61,504 nt of DNA from Solobacterium sp. (GTDB taxonomy: Bacteria; Bacillota_I; Bacilli_A; Erysipelotrichales; Erysipelotrichaceae), in contig JAFWCM010000053.1 of the NCBI GenBank assembly GCA_017536885.1, positions 1 to 61,504 of the forward strand, written 5' to 3'. A program made the position numbers and the translations under genes. The notes under the pieces were generated by a model. The model saw only the letters and a program-made list of their open reading frames with translations, was not told the DNA's origin and ran no database searches. Within the stretch, counting starts at the first letter, position 1; every line of letters starts with the position of its first letter. Shown here piece by piece: positions 15,093-23,986 of the stretch.

Positions 15093-18039
15093 GGCAGTCC
15101 CTCCTGTCATTCAAAGCCTGTATTTCCCTGCGGAGAATCTTCGTTTCGAATTCCTCCGCCGGCAAAGGCATAGAGAAGTAATATCCTTGAACAATATCAC
15201 ATCCTGCGTCTCTCAGCAAATTCAGCTGGTTTTCCGTTTCCACACCTTCCGCAATCACAGGCACCTTAAGATAGTCCGCAATATCGATAATCAGCTCCAC
15301 AAGGCGGAAATCATGATCATTTCTCTCAATATTCCGCACAAATGCCATATCCATCTTCAGGATATCGACCGGCATGGAAGAAAGCATGTTCAAAGAGGAA
15401 TATCCCGATCCGAAATCATCCATTTCGATCTCATATCCCCGCAGACGAAGCTGTTCGATCACCCGGATCAGATAGCCGGCATCTTCCGTATAGGCGGATT
15501 CCGTCACTTCAAGCTTCAGATCGCTGCTTTTCAGCCCGTATTTTTTCACCAGCGAATCCAGCGTTTCGATCAGCCCCGGATCAAAGACATCCACCCGGGA
15601 AAGGTTGACGGAAACCGGCAGAACATAACCGAAGCGATCCCGCCAGGCAGCGATCTGCTTTACGGCCTCTTCCCAGACATAGTGATCCAGCAGGCTGATC
15701 TGCCCGTCTTTTTCCAGCAGCGGGATAAACTCACCCGGGGAAATCGTGCCGAGTTCCGGATGAATCCAGCGGACCAGTGCTTCGGCGCTGGAAAGTTCCG
15801 GCGGCTCACACTGTATCCGGTATTTCGGCTGATACCATACATGAAACTGCTTTTCGGCCAGGGCATTGCGCAGGTCGTTCAGCAGCCGCTGGTCGATCTC
15901 TTCCTGATGTCCCATCCTGGAATCATAGATCATCACCTGTGACTTGAATTCTCCCCGCATCTTTCCGCATGCGGTTCTCGCACAGTCAAACTGCAGGATC
16001 GGCTCCATGCCTGCCTGCCACGGCTTGACGCCCATGCGCAGGCGCACCGATGCATTTCCGGAAATGCCGTCAACGCTTTTCTGAAGCCGGTCCAGAAGCG
16101 GCTGCCAGTCTTTTCTTTCCAGGCAGTAGAGATCAAACCGGTCCGCTTCATAGCGGCAGGCGATTCCTTCCGTTTCGCTGAGGAACCGGGTGATCTCCTC
16201 TCCCATCTTTTTCAGAACCCGGTCGCCGAACTCCCTTCCGTTCAGGGCGTTGACGGAGTGAAAGCGGTCGATGTTCACCACAATCGCATCCATGTGCTTT
16301 TCCGGATGTTCGCGGTAGATTCTTCCCGCATAGGCAAGGAAGAAATTCCAGTTGTACAGTCCGGTCAGAGGATCGCGTTCGGTTTCCGAAATCAGCCGCC
16401 TTCCCTCGTTCGCTTTTTCCTCCGCCTTCATCGACCGCAGCACCAGAAGCAGAATCACCACGGTGAAAACCGCCGCAGCCGCAACGGCATACGGGAGGTT
16501 GTCGCGGATATATTCGGAAAACGTCACCCTCTCATCCTCAAAGGAATACGAGGTCAAAGCGGTATTGAGCGAAGGATTGGGATAGAGGTTGATGATCTTG
16601 GTCAGGATGGAATACAGGCAGTCATCGCTTCTGTTCATCGCAAAACAGAGATCCATGGTTGCGCCGGTCGCAAGCGCGGAGAGATTGTTTTTATCAAACA
16701 GATCCCTGACCCGGTTGATGCGGTAGCTGCTGACCAGGGTGCAGTCCGCCTCGCCGTCATGAACCGCCCGGAAGGTTTCTTTACTGCTGTCGTAATAGCG
16801 GATATCCCAGTCCGGGAAGTTGTCCTTCAGAAAAGTCTCATGGTTGGGATGACCCTTCAGCACCGCAGCGGTCATCTGTGTTTCCGGCGAAACGCCCTTA
16901 TGATCCGCGGTCCTTACCGCCGCATACATCTGGGTACTGACAAAGGGATCGGTGATGATGATGCCGAGCTGTTCGCCGTCATAGGCGCTGAGATTGACGG
17001 GAAACACACAGTCGATCTCCTCCCGGGACAATGCCCTCAGGACATCTTCCGTCGTATCATATCCGCGTGCCTCAAAGCTCAGTTCCGCATTCTTCTGACA
17101 GGTTTTCGCAAAGGAGAGAAACTCCGAAAGGGCACCGGTCAGTTCACCCGTAACCGCATCAATATCGCAGAAGGGAAGAAAATTCTTCCGGTAGCCGACC
17201 CGGATCACTCCGTGTTCCTTCAGCCAGGTTTTCTCCTCCGCACTCAGGAAGCTGTTGACTGCGCCTGCCCGATTGAATTTCTCGGTCATCTGCTGGTTGA
17301 ATTCGCGGTTGTTGTCCAGTATCCGGTTCATCGCCGTATCGAGTTCCCGCTTGAGATCGGGGCGATTCTTATTGATGCCGAAATAGAAATCGGAAGAGCC
17401 GATCTTGCATACCGGCACCACATCGGCGCTGTTGCCGTAGGTGTCGAGTGTCACCAGAACATCGATTTCACCGTGATCCAGCATTTCCAGCAGCTCCGGC
17501 GTCTTCCCGCTGAGCTCAGTGATCTGCGGCGTCACCCGATGCGCATCCGCCCAGGCGATGAACATCTGTTCCTGAATGCTGTTTTTGTTTACGCCGACGC
17601 GCTTTCCGTTGAACGTGGAGAAATCATCCGGGCGAATCTCGGTATTGTCCGGAGAGATAAAAGCCAGATAGTCCTCGGTGCCCATGCCTTCGGCGGAATA
17701 CAGGATCTTCTCTGCCCGCTCCGGGGTATAGGAGACATCGCTCAGAAGATCGATCTCCCCTGCCACCAGCTTCTCAAACAGCTCCGACCAGCTGCCCTCC
17801 ACATATTCATAGGTCCAGCCGGTGAACACGGCGATCCTTCTCTGATATTCATAGCCATAGCCGGATTTTCTTCCGAACTGATCGGTCCGGTGAAACGCGG
17901 ATTCATACCAGCCGACCCGGACCACTTTCGAGCCCGGTTCCTGTGCCCTCAGAACCAGCGGCGAAAAAACGGAAAGCATCAGCGCAGTCAGCCCTGAAGC
18001 CAGCAGAATTTTTTTGAAATACGCACGGAACAACGTCAT
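15055..18039 (-). CDS. SBP-sensor, degenerate GGDEF, EAL phosphodiesterase
   Basis: A 994-residue signalling protein. A signal/anchor segment (about 10-35) is followed by two tandem solute-binding-protein domains of the SBP_bac_3 kind (about 38-270 and 285-515), then a membrane helix near 530-550 (AVAAAAVFTVVILLLV). Next is a GGDEF-like domain whose signature has decayed to EADRF (631-635), and an EAL domain with E753-A-L-V, DDFGSGYSSL and the loop GYYFSMPLP. Expected activity is c-di-GMP hydrolysis controlled by an extracellular small ligand, as in BvgS-like sensors. The ATG at 18039 has CGGAGG 6 bases upstream. It is followed by an overlapping GGDEF gene, so synthesis and breakdown enzymes share one operon. 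Confidence 0.9.
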   Translation of the reverse strand: MTLFRAYFKKILLASGLTALMLSVFSPLVLRAQEPGSKVVRVGWYESAFHRTDQFGRKSGYGYEYQRRIAVFTGWTYEYVEGSWSELFEKLVAGEIDLLSDVSYTPERAEKILYSAEGMGTEDYLAFISPDNTEIRPDDFSTFNGKRVGVNKNSIQEQMFIAWADAHRVTPQITELSGKTPELLEMLDHGEIDVLVTLDTYGNSADVVPVCKIGSSDFYFGINKNRPDLKRELDTAMNRILDNNREFNQQMTEKFNRAGAVNSFLSAEEKTWLKEHGVIRVGYRKNFLPFCDIDAVTGELTGALSEFLSFAKTCQKNAELSFEARGYDTTEDVLRALSREEIDCVFPVNLSAYDGEQLGIIITDPFVSTQMYAAVRTADHKGVSPETQMTAAVLKGHPNHETFLKDNFPDWDIRYYDSSKETFRAVHDGEADCTLVSSYRINRVRDLFDKNNLSALATGATMDLCFAMNRSDDCLYSILTKIINLYPNPSLNTALTSYSFEDERVTFSEYIRDNLPYAVAAAAVFTVVILLLVLRSMKAEEKANEGRRLISETERDPLTGLYNWNFFLAYAGRIYREHPEKHMDAIVVNIDRFHSVNALNGREFGDRVLKKMGEEITRFLSETEGIACRYEADRFDLYCLERKDWQPLLDRLQKSVDGISGNASVRLRMGVKPWQAGMEPILQFDCARTACGKMRGEFKSQVMIYDSRMGHQEEIDQRLLNDLRNALAEKQFHVWYQPKYRIQCEPPELSSAEALVRWIHPELGTISPGEFIPLLEKDGQISLLDHYVWEEAVKQIAAWRDRFGYVLPVSVNLSRVDVFDPGLIETLDSLVKKYGLKSSDLKLEVTESAYTEDAGYLIRVIEQLRLRGYEIEMDDFGSGYSSLNMLSSMPVDILKMDMAFVRNIERNDHDFRLVELIIDIADYLKVPVIAEGVETENQLNLLRDAGCDIVQGYYFSMPLPAEEFETKILRREIQALNDRRDCHDQRTEEQRNLA

Positions 18040-18053
18040 AATCTGCCTCCGAA

Positions 18054-18082
18054 CTTCCCGGATTCTCTGAGAATCCGGGAAG
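18054..18082 (-). promoter_or_regulatory. Leader hairpin just upstream of the EAL gene's ribosome site
   Basis: CTTCCCGGATTC (18054-18065) and GAATCCGGGAAG (18071-18082) form a perfect 12-bp stem with a 5-base loop. It sits directly beside the CGGAGG that serves the start at 18039. There is no U-tract after it, so it is more likely a translation or mRNA-stability element than a terminator. Confidence 0.55.
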
Positions 18083-18242
18083 AATGAATATGCCTGAAAA
18101 GGCATTTCTGCCCTGTTGTTAAAGCAAGAACAAAACAATGTGTTTCTATCTTTTATTTTATCTGTTTTTTCACGGAAAATAGCTCTTTTTCCGTATTTTT
18201 AAAGGGTAGATAAAGTTTTGCGGCAGGGAAGGCAAAGAACAG

Positions 18243-18266
18243 ATTGACTTAAGATGACGCTTAAGT
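18243..18266. repeat. Nested, mutually exclusive inverted repeats
   Basis: TGACTTAAG/CTTAAGTCA and AAGATGAC/GTCATCTT overlap and share arms, so only one hairpin can form at a time. A TTTTT run follows on the plus strand. No gene reads through it on that strand in an obvious way. Function unknown. Confidence 0.45.
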
Positions 18267-18350
18267 CATCTTTTTCAGTCAGCTGATCCCGATCTGTTTC
18301 CTGCTGAGCGCAGGTCAGTTATGATGTTCAGTCCGACGCATTCAAATCAT

Positions 18351-18372
18351 AAAAAAAAGACGGTCACCCGTC
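18351..18372 (-). terminator. Terminator of the second MATE gene
   Basis: On the minus strand GACGG-GTGA-CCGTC (a GNRA tetraloop) is followed by TTTTTTTT. Confidence 0.85.
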
Positions 18373-18407
18373 AGGACAGCCGCGGTATTGACCTGCAGAA
18401 GAAGGGA

Positions 18408-19778
18408 TTACAGTTCCTTCATCTTGATTCGGTAAATACGCCGGAAAGCAATCACATTCAGAACCGTGCATAATATCCAGCAGATCGGAAAGGAGATGTA
18501 GATCGACTCAACCGTTCCGGCTGCCCGCGCATAGGTGAGGATCCAGGTCAGCCGGAATGCGACGGAACAGAACAGCGATATATACAAAGGCGTCTTCGCA
18601 TCCCCGAGCCCGCGTTCACAGCCGCTCACCACATTCATCGTTCCGCAGAACCCGAAGAAAAGACACATATAAAACATCCTGCTTTTTGCACATTCAACGA
18701 TTGCCCGCTCGGAAGTGAACAGAGATGCAAGCGGATCAGCGAAGAGATACAGAAGAACGCCGACGGCCTCAGCTGCGAGAAAAACCGTGCTGATCGTGAT
18801 CAGGAATATGTTCCGCACGCGTTCCTTTTCCTTCGCCCCGTAATTCTGCGAGATATATACCGTGCTGGCGGACGCAAACCCGACAAACGTCAGAACCATC
18901 AGACCTTCAATCGTTGTCGCTATCGTGTTGCCGGCAATGACCGGCGTATCAAACCGGTTGACAGCGGAGGCGATGATCACTCCGGACAAATTCAGAATGA
19001 TACCTTCCATGGATGCCGGAATTCCAATTGAAAACACCTGTTTCATCCCGGAAAAGAGTGTGAGTTTTTTTAAATCCAGCTTCAGTTCATCTTCTCTTCC
19101 GCAAAGGAACACAAGGAACATGACTGCCAGAACAACCTGCGAAATCACCGTCGCCGCACCGACACCTGCCACATTCCAGTCAAATACGATCACAAAGAAG
19201 AGATTCAGCAGGATATTCAGAACTGCCGCCGAGATCTGAAAGAAAAACGGGATAAAGGAATTCCCCCTGGCCTGAAGCACAGAGGCGAGAAACGTGCTCA
19301 TGACGGTCAGCGGTACACCGAGAAAGTAAATGCGGAAATAAAGCACCGCATCCGCCAGGATTTTATCCGGACAGTTGAGAAACCGAAGAATCATCCGGGA
19401 AGACAGAATTGCGGCGATACTGATCAGACTTCCCGGCAGAAGTGCAGACAGCGGCAGGCTGTGCAGCAGCCGGCTGACCTTTTCCGGCCGGTTTTCCCCG
19501 TAATATCTGCCTGCTGTGACGGTTACTCCGGAAGACAGTTCCGTGAGGCCTCCCACAAGAAGGTTCAGTATGGAAGCGGATACCCCAATCGCGGAAATGG
19601 CGTTCGCATGCCCGAAGCGTCCGATTACGATTGTATCCGCAAAGGAAAAAAACATGGTGAGAAGCGTCGAGGCCGAGATCGGAAGGGAGAATCGAATCAT
19701 TCCCTTCAGGATGGATCCGCGGACCGGATCGACTTCATATCTCTTCGTCTCTTCGTTCATCGAGAATAATTCAATCAT
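18408..19778 (-). CDS. MATE-family efflux transporter
   Basis: A 456-residue membrane protein with about twelve predicted helices and the MATE pattern: LPISASTLLTMFFSFADTIVIG in the first helices, the loop GRFGHANAISAIGVSASI, and VTAGRYYGENRPEK. It is a Na+ or H+ coupled exporter; the substrate cannot be predicted. The ATG at 19778 has only a weak AGGA upstream; a second ATG at 19760 is an alternative. A 170-base gap separates it from dusB, with a palindrome TTTCTGATCAGAAA at 19859-19872 and a possible promoter, so it is probably its own unit. Confidence 0.88.
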   Translation of the reverse strand: MIELFSMNEETKRYEVDPVRGSILKGMIRFSLPISASTLLTMFFSFADTIVIGRFGHANAISAIGVSASILNLLVGGLTELSSGVTVTAGRYYGENRPEKVSRLLHSLPLSALLPGSLISIAAILSSRMILRFLNCPDKILADAVLYFRIYFLGVPLTVMSTFLASVLQARGNSFIPFFFQISAAVLNILLNLFFVIVFDWNVAGVGAATVISQVVLAVMFLVFLCGREDELKLDLKKLTLFSGMKQVFSIGIPASMEGIILNLSGVIIASAVNRFDTPVIAGNTIATTIEGLMVLTFVGFASASTVYISQNYGAKEKERVRNIFLITISTVFLAAEAVGVLLYLFADPLASLFTSERAIVECAKSRMFYMCLFFGFCGTMNVVSGCERGLGDAKTPLYISLFCSVAFRLTWILTYARAAGTVESIYISFPICWILCTVLNVIAFRRIYRIKMKEL

Positions 19779-19858
19779 TTCATGGCATTCCTGACAAGAA
19801 CCGGATCCCTTTCAGAATCATTCCCGGCAAATCTCCAGATGCCCTGTGTTCCCGGTGA

Positions 19859-19872
19859 TTTCTGATCAGAAA
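19859..19872. promoter_or_regulatory. 14-bp perfect palindrome upstream of the MATE gene
   Basis: TTTCTGATCAGAAA is its own reverse complement. It lies in the 170-base gap between dusB and the MATE start. On the minus strand, TTTGAA, 17 bases, TATCAG is a candidate promoter just upstream of it. An operator for regulated efflux is possible but unproven. Confidence 0.4.
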
Positions 19873-19948
19873 GCCGCAGCGGCGCTGATACAAACCGGAT
19901 ACCGCGTTTCAAACAACGGCCGACAAAAAGGGCTCAGCGCCTCCTTCC

Positions 19949-20923
19949 TCAGAAAGTGTTCAGCCTTGTCTGATACCGGTCCAGAATATCGCCGAATTCC
20001 GCCAGGGAATTCATCTCCGTCATCTCCTTGCGCACTTTGGCCGCATGCGGCATGCCGTCAAGATAATTTCCGGCAAGTCCCCGCATCATGGAGATTCCCG
20101 TGCGCTCCCCTTCATACCCGCATAAGAGATTACCGTATTCCCGGCACAGCGCAATCCGCTCTTCATACGAGGGCATCACGAATGGTTCACCCCGCTCTTT
20201 GGCGAGAATTTCCCGGATCAGATACGGTTTTCCGAGCAGCCCGCGGCCGATCATCACGGCATCGCACCCGGTTTCCGCAAACATCCTCCGGGCATCTTCC
20301 GCTGTTTTAATATCCCCGTTTCCGATCACCGGAATCGACACCGCTTCCTTCACCATCCGGATGTACGCATTGTCGGAGCTGCCCTGATACAGCATGGATT
20401 TCGTCCGGCCGTGCACCGCAACCGCCGATACGCCGACTCCTTCCAGGGCTCTGGCAAGTTCGGGCGCATTGATGTGTTCTCTGTCCCATCCCGTCCGCAT
20501 CTTCACCGTAACCGGCCGGTCCGCATGTTTCACCACCGCTTCGGCAATCTGCACGGCAAGGTCGGGATGCGCCATGAGATAGCTGCCGGCATGAGACTTC
20601 AGCACCTTGGGAACAGGACAGCCCATATTAATGTCGATGATATCGCAGGATGTGTTTTCACAGAGATACTCCGCCGCCTCCGCCATCGTTTCCGGATCCC
20701 CTCCGAACAGCTGCAGCGAAACCGGATGTTCTTCTTCCAGCACAGCGCACATATCAAAAGTGCGCTCATTTTTATAATGGAGCGCCTTGTCGGAGATCAT
20801 CTCGGATACCGTAAGTCCGGCCCCGGCTCTGCGGTTCCACAGGCGGTAGACCGGATTGGAAATCCCCGCCAGGGGTGCCGCGATGATCCGGTTTTCAATC
20901 GTTACGTTTTTTATGTTCCACAT
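19949..20923 (-). CDS. dusB: tRNA-dihydrouridine synthase
   Basis: A 324-residue FMN enzyme that reduces specific uridines in the tRNA D-loop. Signatures are [13 protein letters not shown] at the N-terminus, [13 protein letters not shown] with the catalytic cysteine, [20 protein letters not shown] and the phosphate-binding IGNGDIKT...GRGLLGKP. This fits the DusB/Dus1 bacterial family. The start overlaps the 3' end of hslO by 29 bases, so translation is coupled. The hslO-dusB neighbourhood agrees with the gene order downstream of ftsH I remember from Bacillus. Confidence 0.93.
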   Translation of the reverse strand: MWNIKNVTIENRIIAAPLAGISNPVYRLWNRRAGAGLTVSEMISDKALHYKNERTFDMCAVLEEEHPVSLQLFGGDPETMAEAAEYLCENTSCDIIDINMGCPVPKVLKSHAGSYLMAHPDLAVQIAEAVVKHADRPVTVKMRTGWDREHINAPELARALEGVGVSAVAVHGRTKSMLYQGSSDNAYIRMVKEAVSIPVIGNGDIKTAEDARRMFAETGCDAVMIGRGLLGKPYLIREILAKERGEPFVMPSYEERIALCREYGNLLCGYEGERTGISMMRGLAGNYLDGMPHAAKVRKEMTEMNSLAEFGDILDRYQTRLNTF

Positions 20924-21794
20924 CTGTTTTCGTCTTCAGAATTTCTTCGAGATCGTCTTTTGAAAAAAGATACTTATTCCCGCAGTACCGGCAGACAATC
21001 TCCGCCCCGCCGTCTTCTTCGATCATGTCTCTGAGATCTTCCTTCTTCAGCGTCAGAAGCGCTCTCTGGAATCCCTCTTTCGAACAGCCGCAGTGCCATC
21101 TCAGCGGTTTCTTCGCCAGGATTTCCGCGTCGGAAAACAGGTGTTTCACCAGCTCTTCGGCGCTGTATCCCTCTTTCATGTATTCGCTCATCGGCCGCAT
21201 CGTTCCCGCGAGTTTTTCCAGAGCGCTGATCGTCTCTTCCGAAGCCCCCGGCAGCAGCTGGGCAATCATTCCGCCGGCAGCCAGCACCGAGGAATCCGTT
21301 CCCACCAGCACGCCGACCGATACAACGCTCGGGGTCTGTTCGCTGACCGCGAAATAGCGGGCAAAATCCTCGCCGATCTCGCCGCTGGCAAGTTCCACCG
21401 TTCCCGTAAACGGTTCTCGCAGCCCCATGTCCTTTGCGACCTGAAGGGTGCCGCTGTTTCCGACAATCCTTCCGACATCGAGATGACCGTCTTCCCGCGA
21501 GGCATACAGATTCATATTGTCGGCGGTTCCCCGCACATTTCCCGCACCGTCTCCTTCCGCGATCACAGTTCCGATCGGTCCGTTTCCCCGGATCCGCACC
21601 CGGACGTGTTCTTCGTCCCGTTTGAGATCACTTGCCATTAAGCCGGTTACTGTAAGCACCCGGCCCAGGGCGGCCGTGCATGTGGCGGAACTGTCAAACG
21701 CCTCCTGCATTGCCTTTACGGTATCGGTGCTTCTCGCGGCGTGAATCCGCACTTCCTGATTCATCGCCTCGGCGATGACTATCTCATCTTTCAT
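20895..21794 (-). CDS. hslO: Redox-regulated chaperone Hsp33
   Basis: A 299-residue Hsp33 chaperone, activated when oxidation releases its zinc. The zinc-binding cysteines are present near the C-terminus as C-x-C in WHCGC and C-x2-C in VCRYC. The N-terminal core shows [16 protein letters not shown] and [16 protein letters not shown], typical of the family. The start codon overlaps the stop of the GH2 gene by four bases (ATGA), and its own stop lies within dusB. It is the third gene of a coupled four-gene run starting at 23898. Confidence 0.95.
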   Translation of the reverse strand: MKDEIVIAEAMNQEVRIHAARSTDTVKAMQEAFDSSATCTAALGRVLTVTGLMASDLKRDEEHVRVRIRGNGPIGTVIAEGDGAGNVRGTADNMNLYASREDGHLDVGRIVGNSGTLQVAKDMGLREPFTGTVELASGEIGEDFARYFAVSEQTPSVVSVGVLVGTDSSVLAAGGMIAQLLPGASEETISALEKLAGTMRPMSEYMKEGYSAEELVKHLFSDAEILAKKPLRWHCGCSKEGFQRALLTLKKEDLRDMIEEDGGAEIVCRYCGNKYLFSKDDLEEILKTKTDVEHKKRND

Positions 21795-23518
21795 TTCATA
21801 CTCCTGATAATCCGCTCGTTCAGTTTGCGGAGCTTCTTTTCATTTGCCTTGACCACCAAGCGGTCCGCACTCAGCAGGCCGTTGCACTCATCCTCCACAT
21901 CCGCAAGCTGGGTATAGACACTGCCGGAAAGGCCGCGTCTGACATTGCCGAGAACATCCTTCTCAAATAATTTCAGCACCGCTTCATTCCATTTTGCCTT
22001 ATCCGTGAATTTCTTATAGCCGTAGACCCCGTTTGGCTCGCTGTGGCCGGGTTCGATAAAGGAGTAGCCGCCGAATTCGCTCAGAATCAGAATTCTGCCG
22101 TCGGAGCGCGGGGCACGGAAAGAATGGAAATAGCAGTGGCGGCTGTTGAAATCACCGCAGCCCTGATCGTGCCAGCCGCTGGCGGAATCGACCAGCCGGG
22201 TCGTGTCATAGCGTTTGATATGAGCGGTGACCTCTTCGCTGTCGAACTGCCCCCACCCTTCATTAAACGGAACCCAGGCGAATATGCAGGGGCTGTTGTA
22301 TAGCATGTCGAGAATCTCATCGAGTTCCCGGTAATATGCCTCCCGGCTTTTGGGATCACTCCGGCCGTTTTTCTCATACTCGCTGTCGCTCATCTTCCTG
22401 AATCCGATCGTGGGAAGAACGGCAGTGCGCATGAAATCATACGGGTGGCCGCCGTTGGGAATATCCTGCATGACGAGTATCCCCAGAAGATCGCAGAGAT
22501 AATACCATCTGCGGCATTCTACCTTGACATGCTTGCGGATCATATTGAAACCCAGTGCCTTCACTTTCCGAAGATCGTAAATCATCGCCTCTTCGCACGG
22601 ATAGGTTAAAAGACCGTCGGCGTTGTATCCCTGGTCGAGAACACCGGAAAGATAGAGCGGCTGATCATTGATCGTAAACCGCATGTTTCCGGAAGAATCG
22701 CGTCTGGCGCCGAACCGGCGCATCGCAAAATAGCTTTTGACGGTTTCATCCTCCGTCTGAAGATACATGGTATACAGGAAGGGGTCCGACACCGACCAGG
22801 GGTGATAGTCCCGGAGCGGAATCGTATAATCCTTCATATTCGTGATGCCGCGGTGCACGAGGGTTTTGCCGGCAAAGACGGTAATCACGATCTGCGAATA
22901 CGTGCCGGCCATACGGAGATATACGGCGTTGTTTTCGCAGTCGGGTGTGATCTTGATATCCTGCACGGCATGCTCGGGCAGATCTTCCAGCCAGACGGAC
23001 TGCCAGATCCCGCAGGAAGGGGTGTACCACATGCCGGAGTGCTCGCGCTTCTGCTTTCCGTATCCATAGAGGCCGCTGTCGCATTCATCGCTGATCCGCA
23101 CCAGAATTTCATTGTGTTCCTTGATCTTGTCGCTGACATCCAGGGAGAACGGCGTATAGCCGCCTTCATGGCGGCCGGCTTCCATGCCGTTGAGATAGAC
23201 GACGCAGCACTGATCCACCGCTTCGAAGTTCAGCAATGTCATCTCCGTTTCCGGATGGTATTCAAACTGCCTTCTGACCCAGAGCACCTCGCCCGGGTTC
23301 AGCGTTTTTTTCGTTTGCGATAACTCCGTTCCCAAAGCAAACGGCACGATGATTTCCTCCCACCCGCCGAAGATAATTGGCTGTGATCCGTCGGTAATCT
23401 GAAATTCCCAGGGACCGTTGAGCGAAGTGAAAGAGCCGCGCTGCATCTGCATCCGCGGATATTCGCTGAGCGGGGATTCGAGATTGACGGAATCACTCCA
23501 TGGGGTTTTAAGACTCAT
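21791..23518 (-). CDS. Glycoside hydrolase family 2 enzyme
   Basis: A 575-residue GH2 hydrolase without a signal peptide, hence cytoplasmic. The order is a sugar-binding jelly-roll domain (about 25-180), an immunoglobulin-like domain (about 185-275) and a TIM barrel (about 280-560). The acid/base is E420 in PFNEGWGQFD and the nucleophile E481 in LSEFGG. It lacks the long C-terminal domains of LacZ and is near beta-glucuronidase size, so beta-galactosidase, glucuronidase or mannosidase activity cannot be separated from sequence. The ATG at 23518 follows AAGGAGG. ATGA overlaps join it to the membrane protein upstream and to hslO downstream. A glycosidase in a chaperone/tRNA-modification operon is unexpected. 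Confidence 0.88.
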   Translation of the reverse strand: MSLKTPWSDSVNLESPLSEYPRMQMQRGSFTSLNGPWEFQITDGSQPIIFGGWEEIIVPFALGTELSQTKKTLNPGEVLWVRRQFEYHPETEMTLLNFEAVDQCCVVYLNGMEAGRHEGGYTPFSLDVSDKIKEHNEILVRISDECDSGLYGYGKQKREHSGMWYTPSCGIWQSVWLEDLPEHAVQDIKITPDCENNAVYLRMAGTYSQIVITVFAGKTLVHRGITNMKDYTIPLRDYHPWSVSDPFLYTMYLQTEDETVKSYFAMRRFGARRDSSGNMRFTINDQPLYLSGVLDQGYNADGLLTYPCEEAMIYDLRKVKALGFNMIRKHVKVECRRWYYLCDLLGILVMQDIPNGGHPYDFMRTAVLPTIGFRKMSDSEYEKNGRSDPKSREAYYRELDEILDMLYNSPCIFAWVPFNEGWGQFDSEEVTAHIKRYDTTRLVDSASGWHDQGCGDFNSRHCYFHSFRAPRSDGRILILSEFGGYSFIEPGHSEPNGVYGYKKFTDKAKWNEAVLKLFEKDVLGNVRRGLSGSVYTQLADVEDECNGLLSADRLVVKANEKKLRKLNERIIRSMK

Positions 23519-23898
23519 GACGCCTCCTTCGGACGAATCAGAAAACGGATCAGGGTGCCAAGAAGCGCAAGGGCGTGAACAATCAGAAACGCTCTTGCCA
23601 TATCGTATCTCGCAACCGTATTGGCGGCGGTTTCATGCATGTAGAGCAGCGATATCAGAAGCGATACCGCACTCATCACAAACTGCGCCGGAAAGATGAA
23701 GATGCCCCGCTTCCCGATCCAGGACATGCACCAGGGAAGGCAAACGGCAACCACTGCGATCAGATAAAAGGACAGGGATGAAACATCATATCCCGTCATC
23801 TGAAAGAGAAACAGAAGAACCGCGGCCATGAGCACACCTCCGGCCGCTCCGATCAGAATCGATGAAATCATTCGAAATCCCGGAGAACTGCGATCCAT
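23515..23898 (-). CDS. Four-helix membrane protein of unknown function
   Basis: A 127-residue protein with four hydrophobic segments (about 11-33, 42-58, 66-88 and 98-118) and a basic C-terminus. I do not recognise a family. Its stop overlaps the GH2 start by ATGA, so it might help uptake or sensing of the GH2 substrate (inference only). The ATG at 23898 lies downstream of an extended -10; an ATG at 23871 is an alternative. Confidence 0.7.
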   Translation of the reverse strand: MDRSSPGFRMISSILIGAAGGVLMAAVLLFLFQMTGYDVSSLSFYLIAVVAVCLPWCMSWIGKRGIFIFPAQFVMSAVSLLISLLYMHETAANTVARYDMARAFLIVHALALLGTLIRFLIRPKEAS

Positions 23899-23919
23899 AC
23901 TTTCTTTCTCTTTTTACAA

Positions 23920-23928
23920 ATTCTAACA
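23920..23928 (-). promoter_or_regulatory. Extended -10 promoter of the GH2-hslO-dusB run
   Basis: TG-t-TAGAAT on the minus strand, about 21 bases before the ATG at 23898. It is divergent from the pepD promoter. Confidence 0.6.
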
Positions 23929-23963
23929 TATCTTTCCCGGGTACACGGAGATCAAACCCCGGA

Positions 23964-23969
23964 TATAAT
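23964..23969 (+). promoter_or_regulatory. -10 element of pepD
   Basis: Perfect TATAAT, followed by GGGAGG (23976-23981) and the ATG at 23987. The -35 is weak. Confidence 0.65.
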
Positions 23970-23986
23970 TACAGCGGGAGGTCATT

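Larger units (their letters stand above)
18040..18407. other. Intergenic region and leader of the EAL-GGDEF operon
   Basis: I see no gene in these 368 bases. The left part is the presumed leader of the minus-strand EAL gene, with a strong hairpin at 18054-18082 and a smaller one at about 18090-18105. An inverted repeat CGGAAAA...TTTTTCCG lies at about 18173-18193. TAAAAT on the minus strand (18160-18155) is a candidate -10. Nested inverted repeats lie at 18243-18266, and the MATE gene's terminator at 18351-18372. Confidence 0.5.

Noticed and set aside
16258-17997. Long plus-strand open frame (579 codons) opposite the EAL gene
   Set aside because: It is antisense to a gene with clear SBP and EAL domains. 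Its residues are Arg/His/Ile-rich with no domain, as expected from a shadow frame in GC-biased third positions.
18040-18240. c-di-GMP riboswitch in the EAL gene leader
   Set aside because: I looked for the GEMM-I core (GGGCAAACC and GACGCAAAGC-like segments) on both strands and did not find it. Only simple hairpins are present.
10721-19778. The two MATE genes as a recent duplication
   Set aside because: Their protein sequences differ in most loops and at both termini, so they are separate subfamily members and not a repeat.
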